From NCBI GenBank assembly GCA_905235435.1, contig CAJOLD010000002.1, positions 1 through 50,847 on the forward strand: a stretch of DNA of 50,847 bases. Reading direction: 5' to 3'. Positions within the stretch are counted from its first letter, which is position 1; every line of letters begins with the position of its first letter. Shown here piece after piece: positions 6,935-15,495 of the stretch. This DNA is from an uncultured Lachnospiraceae bacterium (lineage in GTDB: Bacteria; Bacillota; Clostridia; Lachnospirales; Lachnospiraceae). The translations under genes and the position numbers were made by a program. The notes beneath the pieces are model-generated. The model saw nothing but the letters and a program-made list of their open reading frames with translations. It was not told where the DNA came from and searched no databases.

Positions 6935-9929
6935 ATTATCAGTCATCGTATGTGTATATAACACGGAAGAATATGCGGAGCGCTGCATAAAGAGCATCCT
7001 CTCCCAGAGCTTTGCCGACCTGGAGCTTATCATCGTAAATGACGGCTCGGAGGGCAATATCGGGCGGATCGCTGAAAAATACGCGGCCCTGGATTCCAGA
7101 GTGCGTTATCTGGAAAACAAAAAGAACGAGGGGCTGTTCCTTGCAAGGCTGCGCGGGATACGCTGCGCCGCCGGGGAATACATCGGCTTTGTGGACAGTG
7201 ATGACTATCTCTCTTTTGACTACTACCGGACGCTCATGGAGAGTGCCCGGGAAGCGGATGCGGATATCGCTGTCGGGAGGACAGTCCGGGAGGACGGGAA
7301 AGAGCAGTACCTCTATAACCTCCATGAGAGCAGCCTGCGCTTCGGGATCCTTGAGGGAGAAGAACTCCGTCAGCGGTTTTTCGGACAGGAGCTTGACTGT
7401 TACGGATGGCATACCGTCTGGAATAAGATCTGGCACAGGGACCTGTTTGAGAAGGGGATGCCTTTCTGGGAGAAGCTTCGCGCGCATATCGTGATGGGAG
7501 AGGACATCGCATTCTCCGTTGTTTTGTTCTGGTTTGCGCGCCGCGGCATCAGCGTGCTGAAGGATCCATACTATTACTGTGTGCACAGCGGCGCCGCCAC
7601 CGATGGCAAAGGCCTTTCCCCGGAGCGCTTTTTATCCTCCGCCGCGGACCTTAAGATGGTCTTTGATTTCTCTGAAGATTTCCTGCGCGGGCAGAAGGCC
7701 GGGGCGGATGTCCTTGCCCATTTCGGGAGGGCAAGGCAGCATTACGGCCGGATGTGGCGGCATCTTCTCGATGAGCAGCATTATAAGGAGGCCTCCCGCA
7801 GGGAATGCCTGGAGCTGCTTGAAGGGCTGGATGAGAGCCGGATGGCGGCGCAGCCCGGCAGGGATTTTTATTTTGAGAGTATAAAGACGGGATATACGGG
7901 CGGCCTCTCTTATCTGAAGCAGCAGATCGCAGAGGGCTGTGAGCCCGTGATCAGCTTTGATATCTTTGATACGCTTCTTCTTCGGCCCTTCTATTCGCCG
8001 AAGGATCTGCTTTGCCAGCTGGATCCCGCCTTCGCCGCGGCGGGCGGCGGCACGGCGCGTTTTTCTTCACTCCGCGGCGCCGCCGAAGAATATGCCAGGG
8101 AGCAGGCGGTATCAGAAAGCGGCGGGAGGCGGGAGGACGTAACACTGGATGAGATCTGCCGCGCGCTCACGCAGCGATTTCATGTGCCGCAAAAGCTCGC
8201 GCGGGCGATGTGCGAAAAGGAAGAGGCGCTTGAGACCGCAGTCTCTTTTCCGCGCCGCAGCGGGAAGGATCTCTTCCGGCTTGCCATGGAAACAGGAAAG
8301 CGGGTCATCCTCATTTCCGATATGTACCTTCCTGAGCCCACCGTCCGCGCCATGCTGAAGGCGGCCGGGTATGAAGGATATGAGAAGATTTTTCTCTCGG
8401 GAGAATGCGGCGCGCTGAAGGGCAGCGGGAAACTTTTTACCCGCGCGCTCTGTGATCTGCACCTTCGCCCGCAGCAGGTCCTCCATATCGGGGACTCGTG
8501 GAAAAGCGACATTGAAGGAAGCCGGAAGGCCGGGATCCGCGCGCTCTTTCTGCCGTCCCCGGAGGAGGTCTTCGAGGACCGGATCAAAGGCTGCGCTACC
8601 GGCCGCTGCGGAAGTCTGGGCGCGGGAATGGCCGGCGTCTTTTCGCGTCCCGGCCCGGGATCCGCAGATCCCGGCACCAGAGTCATGCTCGCGATGACGG
8701 CGGCAGACTACTTTGACGACCCGTACCGGAGCTTTTGTGAGGGGACCGATCTCAACGCGGATCCGCACCTGATCGGATCCTATCCCCTCGGAATGCATCT
8801 GGTGGGCGCGGCATCCTGGATCGGAAAAGAGATGGCCTCCCGCCCCGGAAAGCGTGCCGTGTTCCTGGGACGGGACGGCTATCTTATGCGGGAGGTCTGC
8901 CTTGTGCTGAAGAAGGAGGGCCTTTTCGATGCGGAGACGGCGTATATCCGTGCTTCCAGGCGGCATCTGCTCCCCGCGATGATGAGGACCGGGGCAGACT
9001 TTTTTGATCCGCCCTGCGGATACGCGGGGCATACGCCTATGTCGCTTCTAGGACTGTACGCATTTGCCATGGAAGAGACGGATCCTTCCCGTCTGCGGCG
9101 GATGCTTGCGGCGGACGGCTTTTCCCCGGACAGGAAGTTTGCCGGCAGGGACGAGCTTGAAAAGACGGCCGCATGGTTCCTTGAAAAGCTTTACCGTCCC
9201 GGCCTGCACAGGGAGGCTGTGGAAAAGCTCCGGAAGGAATATGCCTGCATTACAGACAGGGATGTTCTCTTTGACGTGGGATACAGCGGCAGGATTCCGG
9301 AGACCCTCTGCTTTCTGACAGGGAAAAAGCCGGACGTGCTGTATATCCATGAGAACAGCGCGGAGGCCGCCTTCAGAAGAAGCGCCGGAGGCTTTGAAAC
9401 GGACTGCTACTACAGGCAGGCGCCGGTTTGCTCCGGGCTGCTGCGGGAATTTGTCCTTGCGGAGCCGGAAGAAGGAGAAGAACATCCCGGGCTCTGGGCG
9501 GCGGAAAACTTTGCCGTGCAGGCCGTCCGGGAAGGCGCGAAGGAGGCAGCCGGGCGCTTCGCACGCCTGATGAAGACGCTTCCCGCGCCGGAGCTTCTCT
9601 TTCCTCCCTCGCAGGAAGCTTCCATGCCCTGGGAGGGCTTTCTGGCGGCCGGGTCGCAGAAGGACTGGAGCGTATTTAACGTGACAACAGAAGATGACTA
9701 TGTCTATTCCGGGAGAAAACAGATCCCGGTCACTTCGCTTGCCCGGGAGGCCGGGGAGCTTTATGCTTCCGTGCCCGCCGCCGGCGTCCCGGGGAAGAGA
9801 GAAGATGCGCAGGCGCTTCCGGCGCCGGGAAGGAGCAGGGCGCTTCGGGCCCTTCACCTCCTGCTTACAGACAGGAGGATGTTCTTTCAAAAGCTCAGGC
9901 ACCTGCGCGGCGGAGCAAAGCAGTACTGA
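6927..9929 (+). CDS. Family 2 glycosyltransferase / HAD hydrolase / COG5610 fusion protein
   Basis: 1000 residues. The ATG at 6927 overlaps the preceding stop and begins directly with the GT-A strand LSVIVCVYNTEEYAERCI; DSDDY is the metal-binding DxD-type motif. The GT2 part covers about residues 1-260. A HAD domain follows: motif I SFDIFDT (D345, D348), motif II LISDMY, and motif IV HIGDSWKSD (D523). A third module from about residue 620 has FLGRDGYLMREV, RASRRH and FDVGYSGRIPETL, the tail found in COG5610 proteins. The gene probably builds and trims or dephosphorylates a surface glycan in the cytoplasm before ABC export. The acceptor, donor and HAD substrate cannot be assigned. It is unusual in carrying all three activities in one chain. 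Confidence 0.82.
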   Translation: MCRLSVIVCVYNTEEYAERCIKSILSQSFADLELIIVNDGSEGNIGRIAEKYAALDSRVRYLENKKNEGLFLARLRGIRCAAGEYIGFVDSDDYLSFDYYRTLMESAREADADIAVGRTVREDGKEQYLYNLHESSLRFGILEGEELRQRFFGQELDCYGWHTVWNKIWHRDLFEKGMPFWEKLRAHIVMGEDIAFSVVLFWFARRGISVLKDPYYYCVHSGAATDGKGLSPERFLSSAADLKMVFDFSEDFLRGQKAGADVLAHFGRARQHYGRMWRHLLDEQHYKEASRRECLELLEGLDESRMAAQPGRDFYFESIKTGYTGGLSYLKQQIAEGCEPVISFDIFDTLLLRPFYSPKDLLCQLDPAFAAAGGGTARFSSLRGAAEEYAREQAVSESGGRREDVTLDEICRALTQRFHVPQKLARAMCEKEEALETAVSFPRRSGKDLFRLAMETGKRVILISDMYLPEPTVRAMLKAAGYEGYEKIFLSGECGALKGSGKLFTRALCDLHLRPQQVLHIGDSWKSDIEGSRKAGIRALFLPSPEEVFEDRIKGCATGRCGSLGAGMAGVFSRPGPGSADPGTRVMLAMTAADYFDDPYRSFCEGTDLNADPHLIGSYPLGMHLVGAASWIGKEMASRPGKRAVFLGRDGYLMREVCLVLKKEGLFDAETAYIRASRRHLLPAMMRTGADFFDPPCGYAGHTPMSLLGLYAFAMEETDPSRLRRMLAADGFSPDRKFAGRDELEKTAAWFLEKLYRPGLHREAVEKLRKEYACITDRDVLFDVGYSGRIPETLCFLTGKKPDVLYIHENSAEAAFRRSAGGFETDCYYRQAPVCSGLLREFVLAEPEEGEEHPGLWAAENFAVQAVREGAKEAAGRFARLMKTLPAPELLFPPSQEASMPWEGFLAAGSQKDWSVFNVTTEDDYVYSGRKQIPVTSLAREAGELYASVPAAGVPGKREDAQALPAPGRSRALRALHLLLTDRRMFFQKLRHLRGGAKQY

Positions 9930-9946
9930 CGGAAAGGAGAACGGTC

Positions 9947-11512
9947 ATGCATGAAAACCGGATCTGTCCCAGATGCATGCGGAGAAAGGGGGAGGGGGAG
10001 AGCATCTGCGCGATGTGCGGCTTCGATGAAGCAGCTTACCGGTGCCCTCCGGACCATCTTCCGCCGGGGACCGTGCTTGACGGAAAGTATATGATCGGCG
10101 CCTCCGTGGGAGAGGGCGGATTCGGGATCACGTACATTGCGCTTGATATTCACCTTGAGACCGTGATGGCGGTCAAGGAACTGTTCCTGCGGCACATCTG
10201 TTCCCGCGGGCGGGATCTGCAGGTCTCCTGCAGGATGAAGGACAGGGCGCTGATGGAGGAGCAGAAGGACGCCTTCCTGCGCGAGGCCAGGGTCCTCGCC
10301 ATGCTCAGGGAGCAGGGTGTGAAAGGGACCGTCGGCGTGCGGGACCACTTTGAGGAGAATGGCACCGCCTATATTGTGATGGAGTACCTGGACGGCGTGA
10401 CCCTGCAGGAGTATGTGAAGAGGAACGGGCCCATGACCTATGAGGAGACCATGGCTCTTCTTTCCCCCGTCCTCGGCGCGCTGGTCAGGATCCAGCAGTT
10501 CGGCGTCGTGCACAGGGATGTGAGCCCCGAGAACATCATGATCCTGAGGGACGGCAGCGGTGTGCTGATGGACTTCGGGGCGGCCGTCCCGCTTAGGGAG
10601 GAGGGCGCTGCAGCCTTTAAGAGCGGATACGCGCCGCCTGAGCAGTGCCGCGCGGGAGGGGATACCGGTCCATGGACGGACGTTTACGCCTTCGCTGCCA
10701 CGGTGTGTTTTGGCATGAGCGGAGCGGCGCCGGCGGACGCGCTCCTTCGGATCTCCGGGGAGGCGCCGGATCCTCTTGACGCTCTCCCCTGCAGACTGTC
10801 AAAGCGCGCGAGGGAGACGCTGTCCCGCGCCCTCGAGCCCGATCCCGGGAGACGCTTTGCCTCCGCCGATGAGTTTGCCGCGGCTCTTCCTTCCCGCACC
10901 GCGTCAGGTCCGCGCCTGAGCGCAGTGATCTGCGCCGGGATGGCGGCGGCCGGGATCCTGATGTATTTTCTGCTCTCCGTCAGCGGACCGTCAGCGGACG
11001 CACAGCCGGCAGCGCAGGAGAGCGCAGCAGGAGAAGGATTGCCGGAGACGGGAGAACTGCCGGGCGCGGGTGACCTCTGCAGCGGTCTGGACGGAGAATG
11101 GTACATCGTCTCCGCGGGCGGGGAGGATATCAACTGGTGCGTATCCCGCTCCGAGGATCGGATCATTGTGTGGGAGAATGTCTGGGACGACTATGCGGTG
11201 TTTGATCTGGAGACCGTTCCCGGGGAGAGCACCCTTTTCAGGATCCGCCCCGCGCAGGATCCCGCAAGGTGCCTCTCTCTGGATCCGGAGACCGGCCTGC
11301 TCGGGCTTGGGGATCCGGATGACAGTCCCTGGCAGATGTTCCGCATCCGGAGCTGCGGGGAGGGGACCGTCCTGATCCACGGGCACGATGAGACGACGGC
11401 AGGCCTTGCCGGCGGGGACGCAGGGGAGGGCAGCCCTCTTATATTTGCGCCCTATGATACCTTCCCGGACGAAAGGGAGGCACAGTGGAAATTAGTGCCT
11501 GCAGACGGGTAA
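9947..11512 (+). CDS. Membrane Ser/Thr protein kinase with N-terminal zinc ribbon and extracellular trefoil-like domain
   Basis: 521 residues. A four-Cys zinc ribbon (CPRC and CAMC) opens the protein, followed by a PknB-type kinase: glycine loop GEGGFGITY, catalytic Lys K77 in MAVKE, HRD with D191 (HRDVSPENI), DFG with D209, and activation segment SGYAPPEQ. One membrane helix lies near residues 325-345. The outside part of about 150 residues has repeated W/F-rich segments (GEWYIVSAGG, SPWQMFRIRS, AQWKLVPADG) that look like a ricin-type beta-trefoil, a fold that often binds sugars. Kinases with this zinc ribbon are common near type VII loci of Clostridia. Placed 17 bases after the glycosyltransferase gene, it may sense the glycan and phosphorylate a secretion or wall target; this is inference. 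Confidence 0.85.
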   Translation: MHENRICPRCMRRKGEGESICAMCGFDEAAYRCPPDHLPPGTVLDGKYMIGASVGEGGFGITYIALDIHLETVMAVKELFLRHICSRGRDLQVSCRMKDRALMEEQKDAFLREARVLAMLREQGVKGTVGVRDHFEENGTAYIVMEYLDGVTLQEYVKRNGPMTYEETMALLSPVLGALVRIQQFGVVHRDVSPENIMILRDGSGVLMDFGAAVPLREEGAAAFKSGYAPPEQCRAGGDTGPWTDVYAFAATVCFGMSGAAPADALLRISGEAPDPLDALPCRLSKRARETLSRALEPDPGRRFASADEFAAALPSRTASGPRLSAVICAGMAAAGILMYFLLSVSGPSADAQPAAQESAAGEGLPETGELPGAGDLCSGLDGEWYIVSAGGEDINWCVSRSEDRIIVWENVWDDYAVFDLETVPGESTLFRIRPAQDPARCLSLDPETGLLGLGDPDDSPWQMFRIRSCGEGTVLIHGHDETTAGLAGGDAGEGSPLIFAPYDTFPDEREAQWKLVPADG

Positions 11513-11620
11513 TTTATTAAAACCATACAAAATTTAGTGTTTTTGAAGAGCCGATTTTTTACATCGTAATATCGCGGTTCCCTCTTTTCTTTTCCCCGGC
11601 AGTGTTGTATTATTAGTTCT

Positions 11621-11668
11621 GCACCAAATCTTGTAGAGACGGAACTTATAATTGTCTATATATTGTAT
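11621..11668 (+). promoter_or_regulatory. Two NrdR boxes and -10 element upstream of nrdD
   Basis: Two sites share the NrdR core CxAxATxTxG: gcaCcAaATcTtGta at 11621-11635 and tgtCtAtATaTtGta at 11653-11667. Their starts are 32 bases apart, the spacing of about three helical turns known for paired NrdR boxes. A perfect -10 hexamer TATAAT lies at 11647-11652 between and partly against them; no good -35 is seen. NrdR with dATP/ATP would repress the nrdDG operon here. A Shine-Dalgarno-like GGGAGAAAG follows before the ATG at 11681. Confidence 0.72.
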
Positions 11669-11680
11669 TGGGAGAAAGAG

Positions 11681-13870
11681 ATGGAAACAACGGCAAAAAT
11701 GAGGGTTATCAAGAGGAGCGGCGAAGAGGTCGAGTTTGATATCGACAAGATTATCAACGCGATCAGGAAAGCCAACAAGGAAGTCGACAAGCTGCATCAG
11801 CTCAACGATTTTCAGATCGTCGCGATCGCGGACAAGATCGAACAGATGGCGCGCGAGGCGGGAAGGGCCATGAGCGTCGAGGAGATTCAGGATCTTGTCG
11901 AGACCGGCATTATGGAGATGCGCGGTTATGAAGTCGCGCAGAAGTACGTCCGCTACCGCTACAGAAGAGAACTGACCAGGAAGTCCAACACGACCGATAA
12001 CGGGATCCTTGCGCTGATCGACAGGGCAAACGAGGAGGTCAAGCAGGAGAATTCCAACAAGAACCCTGTGATCAATTCGACCCAGAGGGATTATATGGCC
12101 GGCGAAGTCAGCAAAGACCTGACGAAAAGGCTGCTTCTCCCCGAGGATATCGTCCGCGCGCACGAGGAAGGCATCATCCATTTCCATGACGCGGATTACT
12201 TTGCCCAGAGAGAGCACAACTGCGACCTGATCAATCTTGAGGACATGCTGCAGAACGGTACGGTCATCAGCGAGACGATGATCGAAAAGCCGCACAGCTT
12301 CTTTACCGCCTGCAACGTGACCACGCAGATCGTCGCGCAGGTCGCCAGCAACCAGTACGGCGGCCAGTCCTTCACGCTTTCTCATCTGGCTCCCTTTGTG
12401 GATATCAGCAGACAGAAGATCCGCAAGTCCGTCATTGAGGAGAGGAAGATCTGCGGGGAAGCGCTCGACGATGCGATCATTGACCGGATCACGGAGACCC
12501 GCCTTAAGGATGAGATCCGCAGCGGTATCCAGACCATCCAGTATCAGCTGATCACGCTGATGACCTGTAACGGGCAGGCTCCGTTCGTGACCATGTTCAT
12601 GTATCTGGACGAGGTGCCGGAGGGAAGGACAAGGGACGACCTTGCCGCCATCATCCGCGAAGTGCTCGAGCAGCGCATGGAAGGCGTCAAGAACGAGAAG
12701 GGCGTCTGGATCACACCGGCATTCCCGAAGCTGATCTATGTGCTTGATGAAGACAACATCACCGAAGATTCCCGGTACTGGTCCCTGACCGAGCTTGCTG
12801 CCAAGTGTACCGCGAAGAGAATGGTGCCGGATTATATCTCCGCAAAGATGATGCGGGAGTATAAGAACGGGGACGTTTATCCCTGCATGGGATGCCGCTC
12901 CTTCCTTACGCCGGATACCGAAGGCCTGGGCGAGAACGGCGCGCACAAGTATTACGGCCGTTTCAACCAGGGCGTCGTTACGATCAACCTTGTAGACGTT
13001 GCCTGCTCCGCGGAAGGCGATATGGACCGCTTCTGGGAGATCCTGGACGAGAGGCTCGAGCTCTGCCACCGCGCTTTAAGGTGCAGGCATGAGCGCCTGC
13101 TCGGGACCGTCTCCGATGTTGCGCCCATCCTCTGGCAGTACGGCGCTCTTGCCAGACTGAAAAAGGGCGAGACGATCGACAAGCTTCTCTACAATAACTA
13201 CTCGACGATCTCTCTCGGGTATGCGGGCCTTTATGAGATGTGCGTCCGCATGATGGGTAAGACCCACACGGATCCGGAAGCCAAGCCGTTCGCGCTCAGC
13301 GTGATGCAGCATCTGAACGACAAGTGCGCAGAGTGGCGCGCAGCCGAGAATATCAGCTATTCTCTCTACGGAACGCCGATGGAGTCCACCACATACCGCT
13401 TTGCGAAGTGCCTGCAGCGCCGGTTCGGAGTCATCCCGGGTGTTACGGATAAAAACTATATCACGAACAGCTATCACGTACATGTAACGGAGCAGATCGA
13501 TGCCTTCAGCAAGCTGAAATTCGAGGCTGAATTCCAGCGTCTGTCACCGGGCGGAGCGATCAGCTATGTAGAGGTGCCGGATATGCAGAACAATATCCCG
13601 GCGGTCCTCTCCGTCATGAAGTATATCTATGACAATATCATGTACGCGGAGCTCAACACAAAGAGCGACTACTGCATGTGCTGCGGTTACGACGGAGAGA
13701 TCAAGATCGTAAAGGATTCCTCCGGCAAGCTGGTCTGGGAATGCCCGAACTGCGGAAACCGCGACCAGAGCATGCTCTCTGTGGCGAGAAGGACCTGCGG
13801 CTATATCGGGACGCAGTTCTGGAATCAGGGCAGGACCCAGGAGATCCAGGACCGTGTGCTCCATCTGTGA
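11681..13870 (+). CDS. nrdD: Anaerobic ribonucleoside-triphosphate reductase
   Basis: 729 residues from the ATG at 11681; an in-frame TTG at 11663 overlaps the NrdR box and has no ribosome site. The protein reduces ribonucleoside triphosphates to deoxyribonucleotides using a glycyl radical, in the cytoplasm and without oxygen. Visible parts: an ATP-cone at the N-terminus (VIKRSGEEVEFDIDKI), the large barrel domain with HFHDADYF, a C-terminal zinc site made from CMCC and CPNC, and the glycyl radical loop RRTCGYIG with G707 near the end. The activating enzyme gene nrdG follows after 29 bases. Full length for the family and no broken motif. Confidence 0.97.
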   Translation: METTAKMRVIKRSGEEVEFDIDKIINAIRKANKEVDKLHQLNDFQIVAIADKIEQMAREAGRAMSVEEIQDLVETGIMEMRGYEVAQKYVRYRYRRELTRKSNTTDNGILALIDRANEEVKQENSNKNPVINSTQRDYMAGEVSKDLTKRLLLPEDIVRAHEEGIIHFHDADYFAQREHNCDLINLEDMLQNGTVISETMIEKPHSFFTACNVTTQIVAQVASNQYGGQSFTLSHLAPFVDISRQKIRKSVIEERKICGEALDDAIIDRITETRLKDEIRSGIQTIQYQLITLMTCNGQAPFVTMFMYLDEVPEGRTRDDLAAIIREVLEQRMEGVKNEKGVWITPAFPKLIYVLDEDNITEDSRYWSLTELAAKCTAKRMVPDYISAKMMREYKNGDVYPCMGCRSFLTPDTEGLGENGAHKYYGRFNQGVVTINLVDVACSAEGDMDRFWEILDERLELCHRALRCRHERLLGTVSDVAPILWQYGALARLKKGETIDKLLYNNYSTISLGYAGLYEMCVRMMGKTHTDPEAKPFALSVMQHLNDKCAEWRAAENISYSLYGTPMESTTYRFAKCLQRRFGVIPGVTDKNYITNSYHVHVTEQIDAFSKLKFEAEFQRLSPGGAISYVEVPDMQNNIPAVLSVMKYIYDNIMYAELNTKSDYCMCCGYDGEIKIVKDSSGKLVWECPNCGNRDQSMLSVARRTCGYIGTQFWNQGRTQEIQDRVLHL

Positions 13871-13899
13871 TCTGCGGATCGGTTTGAGAAGAGACAGGC

Positions 13900-14487
13900 A
13901 TGAATTATTCAGATATTAAATATTGTGATACAGCAAACGGGCTCGGCGTAAGAACGAGCCTGTTTGTTTCAGGATGCAGACGTCACTGCAAAGACTGCTT
14001 CAATGAGTGCACCTGGAGCTTCGGATACGGCAGCCCCTTTGATGAGAAGGTACAGCAGGAGGTTCTGGACAGCCTTGCCCCTGCCTATGTTAACGGGCTT
14101 ACGCTTCTCGGCGGAGAACCCTTTGAGCCGGAGAACCAGAGAGCGCTTCTTCCGTTCCTCAGAAAAGTCAGGGAGCGGTTCCCGGATAAGAGCATCTGGG
14201 CTTTCTCGGGGGATACCTGGGAGGAGATCCGGGACGGAGCCGGCGGAGGAGAGCTTGCGCCGCATCTCCCGGAAGGACATGCGCGCTGCGGGGAGACGGA
14301 CGAGCTCCTCTCCCTGATCGATATCCTTGTGGATGGGCCCTTTATCCTGGAGCAGAGAGATCTGATGCTGCGTTTTCGGGGAAGCCGGAACCAGCGGATC
14401 CTGGATGTTCCGGCAAGTCTCCGGGCGGGAAGGCCCGTGGAAGCCGAGCTTCCCTATGACCGCTTCGGCCGGAGCGTAGAAGAGTAA
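13900..14487 (+). CDS. nrdG: Anaerobic ribonucleotide reductase-activating protein (radical SAM)
   Basis: 195 residues with the radical-SAM cluster motif C26-x3-C30-x2-C33 in SGCRRHCKDC near the N-terminus, followed by LTLLGGEPFEP, the GGE motif that holds SAM. NrdG uses a 4Fe-4S cluster and SAM to create the glycyl radical on NrdD. It lies directly behind nrdD in the same orientation and should be controlled by the same NrdR boxes. Length and motif order are normal for the family. Confidence 0.96.
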   Translation: MNYSDIKYCDTANGLGVRTSLFVSGCRRHCKDCFNECTWSFGYGSPFDEKVQQEVLDSLAPAYVNGLTLLGGEPFEPENQRALLPFLRKVRERFPDKSIWAFSGDTWEEIRDGAGGGELAPHLPEGHARCGETDELLSLIDILVDGPFILEQRDLMLRFRGSRNQRILDVPASLRAGRPVEAELPYDRFGRSVEE

Positions 14488-14505
14488 AAACAGGACGAAG
14501 AAGAG

Positions 14506-15261
14506 ATGGTCGCAAGGGAAGAAAGAGATATCTACACATGCATCTGCAGCAGGGACGGCGTAACCGCTCGCGAGATCGCGAACCTTGCCGGCTGCGACAG
14601 AAAAACAGTCAACCACTATCTCTACGTGTCTCCCTTCATGAGCGATCTGTGCTACCGGGACAAAGATTACCGGTGGTACGGACTGATACGCCAGCAGACG
14701 CCGCACCGGGGACTGGAGGATTACTGCGGATACTACGGACTCGTGCGGGAATTCCTCGGCCTGGATGAGGACAGCTGGCTGGAGGAGCTTAAGGAAGGCT
14801 GCGGGCGGATCGGCCGCAGCCTGAATGATACAAGGGGGCTTTTTCACTCCTTCCGCGACTGCAGGGAGGTCATGACCGGACTCTTCCGGGATCTGGAGGA
14901 GGCGGGCTGCCCGGGGTATAAGGACTGGGAGATCGGATTTGAACTGAGGATCAGGACCAGGGGACATGTGCGGATCTACGCGGATGTGCTCGTTATCGCT
15001 CCGCAGACGGCCTTTTCCCTGGAATTTAAAATGAAGGATGAGGCGGATCCGAAGGAAGTGGAGCAGGCGGCCAAGTACTGTGAGTATATGGAAGTCCTGT
15101 TCGGCCCCTCCTATAATGTGATCCCGGCACTTGTCCTTACGAGGGCGGAGGACATTTACACCTATGCACCCCTGCCGGGCACGACGGGAGAGGTGCCTGT
15201 CTGCTCCGGCGATATGCTGTTCAACGTGTTCGATGAGTACCTCGGTTTTCTCGGAGAATAA
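14506..15261 (+). CDS. Unrecognised protein with N-terminal HTH and PD-(D/E)XK nuclease-like C-terminal domain
   Basis: 251 residues of no family I can name. The N-terminus (about residues 8-35, GVTAREIANLAGCDRKTVNHYLY) is a clear helix-turn-helix. The C-terminal half has the pattern of a PD-(D/E)XK fold: D160 in IYADVLVI, then E173 and K175 in SLEFKMK, then Q187 and Y191 in EQAAKYCEY, a usual place for the extra motif of that superfamily. The next strand (VIPALVLT) also fits. No membrane segment or signal peptide. It starts 18 bases after nrdG and ends at a shared terminator, so it is probably in the nrdDG transcript. It could be a DNA-cleaving defence or repair enzyme or a regulator with an inactive nuclease fold; the sequence does not decide. 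Confidence 0.6.
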   Translation: MVAREERDIYTCICSRDGVTAREIANLAGCDRKTVNHYLYVSPFMSDLCYRDKDYRWYGLIRQQTPHRGLEDYCGYYGLVREFLGLDEDSWLEELKEGCGRIGRSLNDTRGLFHSFRDCREVMTGLFRDLEEAGCPGYKDWEIGFELRIRTRGHVRIYADVLVIAPQTAFSLEFKMKDEADPKEVEQAAKYCEYMEVLFGPSYNVIPALVLTRAEDIYTYAPLPGTTGEVPVCSGDMLFNVFDEYLGFLGE

Positions 15262-15262
15262 A

Positions 15263-15294
15263 AAAACACACCGGCAAAAACCGGTGTGTTTTTT
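15263..15294. terminator. Bidirectional terminator between the HTH/nuclease-like gene and tRNA-Glu
   Basis: Stem of 12 pairs (15263-15274 with 15281-15292), core ACACACCGG, loop CAAAAA, with T-runs on both sides when read from either strand. It closes the plus-strand gene ending at 15261 and the minus-strand tRNA-Glu ending at 15300. Confidence 0.9.
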
Positions 15295-15299
15295 ACGAG

Positions 15300-15371
15300 C
15301 AGTTCCCAGGGGAATCGAACCCCTGTTTCCGCCGTGAGAGGGCGGCGTCTTAACCGCTTGACCAGGGAACC
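15300..15371 (-). tRNA. tRNA-Glu (CUC)
   Basis: 72 bases. On the minus strand the acceptor stem GGTTCCC pairs with GGGAACT (G1-U72 wobble), the anticodon stem CCGCC/GGCGG frames the loop CTCTCAC, giving anticodon CUC for glutamate, and the T arm reads CAGGGGTTCGATTCCCCTG. Discriminator base G. CCA is not encoded. Confidence 0.93.
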
Positions 15372-15400
15372 ACAGGTCTCGCTCACGTGAGACATTTGTT

Positions 15401-15429
15401 ATTCTATATCATCCGGGTAAAAAAAGCAA
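15401..15429 (-). promoter_or_regulatory. Promoter of tRNA-Glu
   Basis: On the minus strand TTGCTT (15424-15429), a 17-base spacer and TAGAAT (15401-15406), about 30 bases before the tRNA 5' end. The leader contains the palindrome CTCACGTGAG at 15382-15391, of unknown meaning. Confidence 0.6.
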
Positions 15430-15453
15430 GAGGAAAAAAAGAAAAAAAGAGAC

Positions 15454-15481
15454 TTCTCAAATTTTGAATTCGTGGTATAAT
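15454..15481 (+). promoter_or_regulatory. Extended -10 promoter of tRNA-Val
   Basis: TGGTATAAT gives a perfect -10 (TATAAT, 15476-15481) with the extended TG. The -35 is weak (TTCTCA at 15454-15459, 16-base spacer). The tRNA begins 15 bases downstream. Confidence 0.65.
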
Positions 15482-15495
15482 GGAAAACGTCACAG

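Noticed and set aside
15372..15495. Possible small RNA or riboswitch between the two divergent tRNA genes
   Set aside because: The stretch is explained by two divergent tRNA promoters and poly-A/G filler; only the short palindrome CTCACGTGAG stands out.
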